This document shows, one piece after another, positions 45,022-50,494 of a stretch of 50,494 bases of DNA. The stretch spans positions 1-50,494 of the IMG/VR virus record IMGVR_UViG_3300025577_000014; one strand, given 5' to 3'. This stretch comes from a virus. The translations under genes were made by a program, and so were the position numbers. The notes under the pieces are model-generated. The model did not search any database, was not told the origin of the DNA, and was given only the letters and a program-made list of their open reading frames with translations. Every line of letters starts with the position of its first letter. The stretch's first letter is position 1.

Positions 45022-45949
45022 TCATACATTAGTAACATTAGTTAATTCTGTATTAGGTACAGGTAAAAAAACTGCTCGAGGTAACATGGCATATAAATGT
45101 CCCCACTGTAACCACCATAAACCTAAATTAGAAATTAATTTTACTGAAAATAAAGAGGGTCATAACCCTTGGCATTGTTGGGTATGTGGTAAAAAAGGTA
45201 AATCTATTAGTTTACTATTTAGACAAGCAGGTGCCTCTTCTGATAAAATAAGTGAAGCTAAAACTATAAGTAAAGAAGTAAATTATACTTCATACACAGA
45301 AAAGGTAGATGTAGCAACAATCAAACTACCTGACGAATATATTAGCCTAAATAACGTTGATAACAGCGATATAATGGCTAGACACGCGCTCGCGTACCTA
45401 AATAATAGACACGTGAGTAAATACGATATTCTCAAATATAATATAGGTTATTGTAAAGCAGGTTTATATAAAAATATGGTAATAATTCCCACCTATGATG
45501 TAGAAGGTAAGTTAAACTACTTTACTGCTCGCTCATTTGAAAAGGAACCATACATTAAATATAGAAATCCACAAGTATCAAGAGATATAATACCTAATGA
45601 ACATATGATTAATTGGAATGTACCTATTATATTATGTGAAGGGTTATTTGATGCTTTAGCTATAAAAAGAAACGCAATTCCCTTATTAGGGAAAAATATA
45701 CAGAATAACTTAATGAAAAAAATAGTTACATCTGTAGTAGATAAAATTTATATTGCATTAGATAGGGATGCGATCAAACAAGCTTTGAAGTTCTGTGAAA
45801 AGTTAATGGCAGAAGGCAAAGAAGTCTATCTTGTAGATTTACAAGATAAGGATCCGAGTGAAATGGGTTTTGAAAATTTCACAAAACTAATACAAACAAC
45901 GTTACCATTAACCTACTATGATTTAATGGAACAAAAACTATCAATATGA
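45014..45949 (+). CDS. 61: DNA primase, gp61-like (zinc finger plus TOPRIM)
   Basis: 311 residues. The N-terminal zinc-binding ribbon uses Cys29, Cys32 (CPHCNHH) and Cys55, Cys58 (HCWVCGKKG). A linker precedes the TOPRIM core: Glu209 in LCEGLFDALAI with Asp213, and Asp250/Asp252 in IALDRDAIKQAL. This matches DnaG/gp61-type primases, which make RNA primers for lagging-strand synthesis together with the gp41 helicase. Length is close to T4 gp61 (342 aa). Stop and next start overlap (ATGA at 45946), so it is coupled to the PD-(D/E)XK nuclease. Confidence 0.85.
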   Translation: MVNHTLVTLVNSVLGTGKKTARGNMAYKCPHCNHHKPKLEINFTENKEGHNPWHCWVCGKKGKSISLLFRQAGASSDKISEAKTISKEVNYTSYTEKVDVATIKLPDEYISLNNVDNSDIMARHALAYLNNRHVSKYDILKYNIGYCKAGLYKNMVIIPTYDVEGKLNYFTARSFEKEPYIKYRNPQVSRDIIPNEHMINWNVPIILCEGLFDALAIKRNAIPLLGKNIQNNLMKKIVTSVVDKIYIALDRDAIKQALKFCEKLMAEGKEVYLVDLQDKDPSEMGFENFTKLIQTTLPLTYYDLMEQKLSI

Positions 45950-46725
45950 TCAAAAAATCATACAAAAGATTATTAGAAATTTCAGATGATTATCAACAAG
46001 TTACAATGCCTGATTCAAGGTATTATAGACGTAATAGTAATTATTACCCCTCAGTAACTCATGTTTTAAATTCTTACCCAAAAGGTAAATATTTTGAAGA
46101 TTGGCTTAAAAAAGTAGGTTATAGTGCGGAATGGATTGTTAAGAAAGCAGCAGAAGAAGGAACACAAGTCCATGAAATGATTGAAGACTGGTTAAATGGG
46201 GAAGAAATTACATTTTTGTATAAAGATGGTAATCCTAAAATGCCCGCTCATGTATGGCAAATGTTCCTTAGATTTGTAGATTTTTGGGAAACTTATAATC
46301 CAACACTAATAGAAGCAGAAGTACATTTATTTTCAGATGAAATTAAAGTAGCAGGAACCTGTGATTTAGTATGTGAGATTGAAATAGATGGTAAAATGGA
46401 ACGTTGGATTATAGATTTTAAAACATCTAACCATTTACAAACAACATACGATTTACAAGGAGCAATTTATGCCCAGTGTTATGAAGAATGTTATGGTAAA
46501 AAAATTGACCGTGTAGGAGTTTTATGGTTAAAATCTAAATCTAGGGGTGAAGATAAATCTGGTAAACGTTTAAAAGGTAAAAATTGGGAAGTATATGAGT
46601 CACCTCGTACACAGGAACAAAATATAGAAATATTTACTCATGTTAAAGCCTTATTTGATATTGAAAATCCAAAACCAAAACCTTATACAAACACATTTAA
46701 AACCTCTTCGAAGAGAACCGTGTAA
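45946..46725 (+). CDS. PD-(D/E)XK nuclease (RecB/Cas4-like)
   Basis: 259 residues. Motif set: His76 in GTQVHEMIEDWL, Glu125 in EAEVHLF, Asp140 in AGTCDLVCEI, Asp157-X-Lys159 in WIIDFKTSN, and Gln171/Tyr175 in LQGAIYAQCYEE. This is the order seen in RecB/AddB/Cas4-type exonucleases, with the QxxxY motif after the core. No iron-sulfur cysteine quartet is evident. The C-terminus is basic. It is likely a phage recombination or DNA-end processing nuclease working with the replication genes next to it. The end of the gene contains a perfect 12-base palindrome (46704-46715). Confidence 0.75.
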   Translation: MIKKSYKRLLEISDDYQQVTMPDSRYYRRNSNYYPSVTHVLNSYPKGKYFEDWLKKVGYSAEWIVKKAAEEGTQVHEMIEDWLNGEEITFLYKDGNPKMPAHVWQMFLRFVDFWETYNPTLIEAEVHLFSDEIKVAGTCDLVCEIEIDGKMERWIIDFKTSNHLQTTYDLQGAIYAQCYEECYGKKIDRVGVLWLKSKSRGEDKSGKRLKGKNWEVYESPRTQEQNIEIFTHVKALFDIENPKPKPYTNTFKTSSKRTV

Positions 46726-46728
46726 AAA

Positions 46729-46786
46729 TTTGGCTACCCGGGCTATCTTTCGTATATTTACCATGTTGAGCAGTTAAGCACAACAT
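46729..46786 (+). promoter_or_regulatory. Early-type promoter and 5' leader, copy 1
   Basis: TTTG at 46729-46732 and TATATTTA at 46753-46760 are separated by 20 bases, as in the Bacteroidetes TTTG / TAnnTTTG promoter. Downstream, ATGTTGaGC agttaa GCaCAACAT (about 46763-46786) can form a hairpin that would lie at the 5' end of the transcript. Bases 46731-46786 are repeated at 47054-47109 with two mismatches. It serves the 76-aa gene at 46804. Confidence 0.6.
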
Positions 46787-46803
46787 CCAAAAATTAAGGT
46801 TAT

Positions 46804-47034
46804 ATGATGAGTCCAGAAGAAATTTATTTTGCAGAACAAGAGTTCAATCGTTTTGAAGAGATTATGAATACAAAAGAAATCCTTACAAAAGAGGAGTATG
46901 ATTTTTGTTTTGCATATGATAAAGATATTAGAGAAGATACCTCTTATATTGGGGATGGTGAGTATTTAAACCTAAGGGTTTATAGTGAACATGATCACGA
47001 AAAACGTGGAGAAGATGATGTTAACAACTGGTAA
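46804..47034 (+). CDS. Small acidic hypothetical protein (76 aa)
   Basis: It lies 17 bases after promoter copy 1. Very acidic, with helices in EEIYFAEQEFNRFEEIMN and KEEYDFCFAYDKDIRED and a His-rich EHDHEKRGEDD tail. Starts Met-Met; the second is an alternative start. No family recognised. Strong acidic character and an own promoter hint at a host-directed inhibitor or DNA mimic, which is speculation from composition. Confidence 0.5.
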   Translation: MMSPEEIYFAEQEFNRFEEIMNTKEILTKEEYDFCFAYDKDIREDTSYIGDGEYLNLRVYSEHDHEKRGEDDVNNW

Positions 47035-47044
47035 AAATAATGCA

Positions 47045-47063
47045 CGGGAGGCTTGGCTTCCCG
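47045..47063 (+). other. GC-rich hairpin upstream of promoter copy 2
   Basis: cgggaggc-ttg-gcttcccg forms an 8-bp stem with one G-U pair and a 3-base loop, in an otherwise AT-rich region. It overlaps the -33 element of promoter copy 2. No U-tract follows, so it is an imperfect terminator candidate for the 76-aa gene or a regulatory hairpin. Copy 1 lacks this stem. Confidence 0.4.
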
Positions 47064-47109
47064 GGCTATCTTTCGTATATTTACCACGTTGAGCAGTTAA
47101 GCACAACAT
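47052..47109 (+). promoter_or_regulatory. Early-type promoter and 5' leader, copy 2
   Basis: CTTG at 47052-47055, 20 bases, then TATATTTA at 47076-47083. The downstream stem (GTTGaGC / GCaCAAC) is kept, including the loop AGTTAA. The 56-base block matches copy 1 at all but two positions, one being T to C beside the stem. It serves the 49-aa gene at 47123 and perhaps the following operon. Confidence 0.6.
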
Positions 47110-47122
47110 TAAAATCAAAGTT

Positions 47123-47272
47123 ATGTCTACATTACACTCTTACACATTATTAGAATCAATTGTTTATAAATTACAAGAAAAAGGCGCTATTGTTGATCCT
47201 TGTGTTGTTGATGATTTAATCACTTGTATTAAAACAACAAAAAAAGTTGAATATAATAAAATAAAAATATAA
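47123..47272 (+). CDS. Small hypothetical protein (49 aa)
   Basis: Reads MSTLHSYTLLESIVYKLQEK, then GAIVDPCVVDDLITCIK and a basic tail. It begins 13 bases after the conserved 56-base leader, at the same relative place as the 76-aa gene behind copy 1, which strongly supports it as a real gene. Two helices and two Cys residues. No family recognised. Confidence 0.5.
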   Translation: MSTLHSYTLLESIVYKLQEKGAIVDPCVVDDLITCIKTTKKVEYNKIKI

Positions 47273-47290
47273 ACTTAAAAAATAAAGGTT

Positions 47291-47746
47291 ATGAAAAAAA
47301 TAGTATATTTACACGGTTTAGATAGTGAACAAGGAGGAACAAAAGTATCTTTCTTGTCAACAAAAGGTACAGTTTATGCACCTGAAATGAATTATGAAAC
47401 CCTAGATTTAGATGAATTCATTTATACTTTAGGTATGCCTGACATAATCATAGGTTCCAGTATGGGGGGCTATGTCGCTGATATTATTGGTTCAAGATTA
47501 GGAGTTGATGTTTTACTATTTAATCCTGCATTACATAGTAGACGAATAGATCCTGGGTATGAATATTATGGTAACACATACGAACGTACAATTGTCTTAG
47601 GTACTGAAGATGATATTGTTGACCCTGAATTAACTAAAAAACTATGGTCTGTTCATGGTAATGAAGCAATACATGATGAAGTTGAAGGTATGGGCCACAG
47701 AACGCCACTTGATGTTTTTATCAATATGTATAATAAACATATTTAA
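47291..47746 (+). CDS. YqiA-like alpha/beta-hydrolase esterase (151 aa)
   Basis: The compact alpha/beta-hydrolase core resembles the YqiA/UPF0227 family. LHGLDSEQGGTK (residues 7-18) is the oxyanion-hole strand with His8-Gly9. GSSMGG (55-60) is the nucleophile elbow with Ser57. GTEDDIVD (104-111) supplies the acid, and His136 in GMGHRTPLDVF completes the triad. E. coli YqiA has esterase activity on short acyl esters. The true substrate here is unknown. It starts after aataaaggtt and lies three bases before the first of the tagged genes, so it probably shares their transcript, yet it lacks the tag. Confidence 0.68.
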   Translation: MKKIVYLHGLDSEQGGTKVSFLSTKGTVYAPEMNYETLDLDEFIYTLGMPDIIIGSSMGGYVADIIGSRLGVDVLLFNPALHSRRIDPGYEYYGNTYERTIVLGTEDDIVDPELTKKLWSVHGNEAIHDEVEGMGHRTPLDVFINMYNKHI

Positions 47747-47748
47747 TT

Positions 47749-48294
47749 ATGATCAAACTAGTAGATCTCTTAAATGAGATAGATATACCAAAAAATACAT
47801 GGACAACTATACCATCTTCAGAATTACAGGATTATGATGAAGAAATATTCAAATTAATTTCTACAGCTTATGCTCCTATTGGTGGTCATCCTAATTTTAC
47901 TTCTCCGGACTCAATAACAGGCAAAGAATCAGATGCCAAATATGTAGTAATAGATTTAGATAACGATGATGAAATTGATGCTCTATCAGCATACAAACAA
48001 AAAGGGTTTGGAAATAAGTTTATAGCAACGGGTCATGATGGTACTAAACCTGCTAAATCCAAAGTAGTAAATTATAGAGCAGATCTATTAAAACAACCAG
48101 GATATTATATAGAAGTATCAGGAGCATGGATAGATATTCTTTCTTCTAAGGGTGTAGAACCAGTTGATGATGAAGAATTGGTACGTAAAGTACTTAGGGG
48201 TAAAGATATTGAATGGTTAGGCAACGGAAAATATAAGAGAAATATAGCAGGAAAGTTATATACAAAAACATTAATGGGAAAACCAACAGTATGA
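47749..48294 (+). CDS. Putative head-packaged protein with N-terminal tag (181 aa)
   Basis: The first ten residues, MIKLVDLLNE, end in Leu-X-Glu and match in length and style T4 capsid-targeting peptides such as that of the internal proteins (MKTYQEFIAE), cut after Glu10 by the prohead protease. The body has KYVVIDLDNDDEIDALSAYK, GNKFIATGHDGTKPAKSKVV and an IDILSSKGVEPVDDEELVRK stretch. It reminds me of a conserved phage protein annotated as acetyltransferase-like, but I cannot show the GNAT acetyl-CoA motif. The stop overlaps the next start (ATGA). Confidence 0.5.
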   Translation: MIKLVDLLNEIDIPKNTWTTIPSSELQDYDEEIFKLISTAYAPIGGHPNFTSPDSITGKESDAKYVVIDLDNDDEIDALSAYKQKGFGNKFIATGHDGTKPAKSKVVNYRADLLKQPGYYIEVSGAWIDILSSKGVEPVDDEELVRKVLRGKDIEWLGNGKYKRNIAGKLYTKTLMGKPTV

Positions 48295-49088
48295 TAAGTT
48301 TAGTACAATTATTAAAAGAAGCACAAGGTAATCCAAAAGCGATTATCTTAGCAGGAGCACCTGGAGCAGGTAAAGGATATATTTTAAAGGGTTTAGATTT
48401 AGGAGGTCTGAAAGTAATGAATATAGATGACATTTATATTAATATGCTTAAAAAAGCGAATGTTAGTTTAGATTTAAAAAATGCTACACCTGAAGAAAGA
48501 AGCGAACAAGCTAAACAAATGGCGGCTGCAAATAAAGAATTTAAAGGAAATATAGCGGCTACTATAGAAGGAAAAGAATCATTTATACTAGATGGTACAG
48601 CAGCTTCAGTAAAATCAACAACAACCTTAAAATCAGAATTAGAAGAAGCAGGATATGATGTATTTATGCTTTATGTTTATACTGATTTAGAACGTTCACT
48701 TAAACAAAACCAAGATAGATTTGAAAAATCAGGAGGTGAAGATAGAAGTTTAGCACCTGCTATTGTAATGCGTACTTGGGCTGGTGTAACTAGAAACTAT
48801 GATGCTTATAAAAGTTTGTTTGGTAACAATTTTGTTTCAGTTGCTAATACTTTAGAAGATGAAAAATTAAGTGATTTAGAAAGTATAGTAGATAAGTACT
48901 TAACACCATTCAAACCTACAGGAACTAAACCTAAAGATGAAAAAGCAAAAGCCAGATCAGCTAAAGCAAAAGCCAAACTAGATGGTGAGTTAAATGCTTT
49001 ATTAGCAGATGATGGAGTTAAAGATATTATAGATAATTCAGTATCAAAAGAAGAAGCACAATCTAAAATAAAACAATTTTTATCTTAA
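48291..49088 (+). CDS. P-loop kinase / zeta-toxin-like protein with N-terminal tag (265 aa)
   Basis: The N-terminal MISLVQLLKE repeats the tag of the gene before, with Leu-Lys-Glu at residues 8-10. The Walker A motif GAPGAGKG is at 22-29, followed by VMNIDDIYI and a switch segment FILDGTAASVKS. MLYVYTDLERSLKQNQDRF and the following Arg/Thr-rich helix fit the lid of polynucleotide-kinase or zeta-toxin type P-loop enzymes. The C-terminal 60 residues are Lys/Ala-rich (AKARSAKAKAKLDGELN). The substrate could be a nucleotide, a nucleic-acid end or a peptidoglycan precursor as for zeta toxins. The stop shares one base with the next start. Confidence 0.62.
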   Translation: MISLVQLLKEAQGNPKAIILAGAPGAGKGYILKGLDLGGLKVMNIDDIYINMLKKANVSLDLKNATPEERSEQAKQMAAANKEFKGNIAATIEGKESFILDGTAASVKSTTTLKSELEEAGYDVFMLYVYTDLERSLKQNQDRFEKSGGEDRSLAPAIVMRTWAGVTRNYDAYKSLFGNNFVSVANTLEDEKLSDLESIVDKYLTPFKPTGTKPKDEKAKARSAKAKAKLDGELNALLADDGVKDIIDNSVSKEEAQSKIKQFLS

Positions 49089-50494
49089 TGAATTTAACAA
49101 GTTATTTAATAGAAGGGTTATTACCTGAAGAAGAAAAGAAAAAGGTAGTAGCAGTATATGGTGGTGGTTTTAAACCACCTACTTCTGGTCACTTTGAAGT
49201 TGTAAAACAAGCATTAAAAGAAAACCCTGAAATAGATAAAATGATTATTTTAATAGGTGGTAAACCAAGAAATGGTATTACACCTGATGAGTCTATTCTA
49301 ATTTGGGATATCTATAAAACATACTTACCATTTAAAGTTGAAGTAAAATACACATCAGTACCTCCTATAAAAGGTATTTACAATTATGCTAAAGAACACC
49401 CAGATGAAGAAGTATTATTTATTATAGGTGCTAGAGAAGGCAACGAAGAAGATTTTAAAGATATAGCATCTAGAACAACTTCATTAGATAAATACCCAAA
49501 TTTAAATTTACGTACCATTGTAACACAAGGTGGTGTTTCAGGTACAGCAGCTAGGAATGCATCTAAAATATCATTAGATAAATTTAAACCATTTGTTCCA
49601 TCTGAATTATCAGATGAAGAAGTAGAACAAGTATATAACATAGTAGCTGATAAAATTACTGAGAAAAAAGAAGCATCTAAAGTTAAAACACAACGTTTAA
49701 AAAAGTTAAACGAAAACAACAAAGTAGACGAATTAGAATCACTTTTAGATAAATGGTCAGCATACTCAGGACAATATGATTTACTACCAGATATAGCAAA
49801 ATTAGCTAAAAATTTAGGAGTAAATAATGGTCCTTCTATTGTATATAGAGCAGTACCTGGTTTAGATGAATACCCTTATACTAAACAAGAAGTTATAGAC
49901 TATGATAAAGAACAGGAAATAGTAGCAACAACCCCTACCAGAAAACAAGCAGAATATTTTATTACAGATAATGCAGACTGGGCTTATATTTTAGAATATA
50001 AACCTCATATTGTTATCAATTTTGATGAATTTGAAGAAAAATATGGCTGGTCTGGAAATTGGGGCGAAGGTGAAATATTAATCGATGTAACTAAAAGTAA
50101 GTTAGTTAATATAGAAGATTATACTAAAAAACAAAATATAAACGAAAACGCTTCATATTCCCAACATATAGATGTTCAAGATAAAATAGCTCAATTAACA
50201 CAACATATGATTGATAAGGGTATGAATATTGAACCCTTACCTACACTAGAATTTGTAGATGGAGACTCAAAAAATGCTAGCGATTTTTTCGGTAAAACAG
50301 CGTATTATGACCCGAACAAACAACACATCGTGTTATATACTGAAGGTAGACATCCAAAGGATATAGTACGCTCATATGCGCATGAAATGATACACCATAT
50401 CCAATATCTAGAGGATAGATTAGGAGATGTAGCAGGAACAGATACAACAGAAGATGACCATTTAGATAAAATAGAACAAGAAGCTAATTTAAGA
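49088..50494 (+). CDS. Multidomain nucleotidyltransferase / ADP-ribosyltransferase-like / HExxH protein (3' end outside window)
   Basis: Open to the window edge; 469 residues visible. Residues 1-9 (MNLTSYLIE) are a tag ending in Leu-Ile-Glu. Residues 20-160 are a cytidylyltransferase-like fold: GGGFKPPTSGH (25-35, the HxGH-type site) and SGTAAR (151-156, the ISSTxxR-type site), as in NMN adenylyltransferases. Residues about 215-345 fit an R-S-E ADP-ribosyltransferase: Arg254 in VYRAV, ATTPT (280-284) in the Ser-Thr-Ser position, and Glu327-Gly-Glu329 in GEGEIL. Residues from about 355 lead to HEMIH (432-436), a metallopeptidase zinc motif, with EQEA (463-466) as a possible third ligand. Leu207-Asn-Glu209 and Ile351-Asn-Glu353 lie at the two domain joints and match (L/I)-X-Glu cleavage sites. 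Domain calls are by motif only. Confidence 0.6.
   Translation, partial: MNLTSYLIEGLLPEEEKKKVVAVYGGGFKPPTSGHFEVVKQALKENPEIDKMIILIGGKPRNGITPDESILIWDIYKTYLPFKVEVKYTSVPPIKGIYNYAKEHPDEEVLFIIGAREGNEEDFKDIASRTTSLDKYPNLNLRTIVTQGGVSGTAARNASKISLDKFKPFVPSELSDEEVEQVYNIVADKITEKKEASKVKTQRLKKLNENNKVDELESLLDKWSAYSGQYDLLPDIAKLAKNLGVNNGPSIVYRAVPGLDEYPYTKQEVIDYDKEQEIVATTPTRKQAEYFITDNADWAYILEYKPHIVINFDEFEEKYGWSGNWGEGEILIDVTKSKLVNIEDYTKKQNINENASYSQHIDVQDKIAQLTQHMIDKGMNIEPLPTLEFVDGDSKNASDFFGKTAYYDPNKQHIVLYTEGRHPKDIVRSYAHEMIHHIQYLEDRLGDVAGTDTTEDDHLDKIEQEANLR

Noticed and set aside
46704-46715. Perfect palindrome CTCTTCGAAGAG as a terminator
   Set aside because: No loop can form in a perfect 12-base palindrome without losing pairs, no U-tract follows, and it lies inside the nuclease coding sequence. 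A protein-binding site is possible but unsupported.
1-50494. tRNA, rRNA, insertion sequences, integrase or attachment sites
   Set aside because: I looked for cloverleaf-like GC-rich segments, transposase or integrase motifs and terminal inverted repeats and saw none; the window reads as a lytic-type genome segment.

Overview
The window is a stretch of a tailed-phage genome with T4-like (myovirus-type) organisation. Every supported gene is on the + strand, genes are tightly packed, and start and stop codons often overlap (ATGA, TAATG). The sequence is AT-rich and uses the standard code, with TAA and TGA both serving as stops. Start codons are preceded by A-rich tracts and almost never by a Shine-Dalgarno sequence. 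Two early-type promoters fit the Bacteroidetes TTTG / TAnnTTTG pattern, and one virion protein carries a carboxypeptidase-regulatory-like domain. Together these suggest, without proving, a marine Bacteroidetes (Flavobacteriia-type) host.

Layout. (1) 1-3828 holds the end of a DUF932-like gene, a GIY-YIG/T5orf172 protein, several small unknowns, an HD-domain hydrolase and a gp55-like late sigma factor. (2) 3866-11304 is the baseplate block: an OB-fold hub-like protein, an unusual membrane-segment protein, gp25, gp6 and smaller structural proteins. (3) 11332-24600 holds two giant structural proteins (1899 and 1568 aa) and three medium ones. (4) 24640-43386 is a fibre island: three collagen-like proteins, two of them ending in S74 autoprocessing chaperones, other fibre or propeller proteins, a GH130-like propeller with a TPR-like partner, and a small fibre-tip-like protein. 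(5) 43396-46725 is a nucleic-acid block: a GIY-YIG nuclease, a flavin-dependent halogenase-like protein, a gp61-like primase and a PD-(D/E)XK nuclease. (6) 46729-50494 begins with a duplicated 56-nt promoter/leader that drives two tiny genes, then a YqiA-like esterase, and ends with three successive genes that share a short N-terminal tag.

How it fits together. The late sigma factor (3115-3828) is followed immediately by a recurring ATATTTATAA box that precedes most late transcription blocks. Its reverse complement contains the T4 late octamer TATAAATA. The fibre genes share an N-terminal docking-like peptide and have exchanged beta-domains and Gly-X-Y blocks by recombination.

The most notable locus is the last 2.7 kb. 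Three adjacent proteins start with a 9-10-residue peptide ending in Leu-X-Glu, like T4 capsid-targeting peptides that are cut by the prohead protease. The last of them is a long, unfinished fusion of a nucleotidyltransferase, an ADP-ribosyltransferase-like R-S-E domain and an HExxH metallopeptidase-like domain. Further (L/I)-N-E sites lie at both domain junctions. I read this as a candidate cassette of head-packaged, injected effector enzymes, possibly made as a polyprotein.
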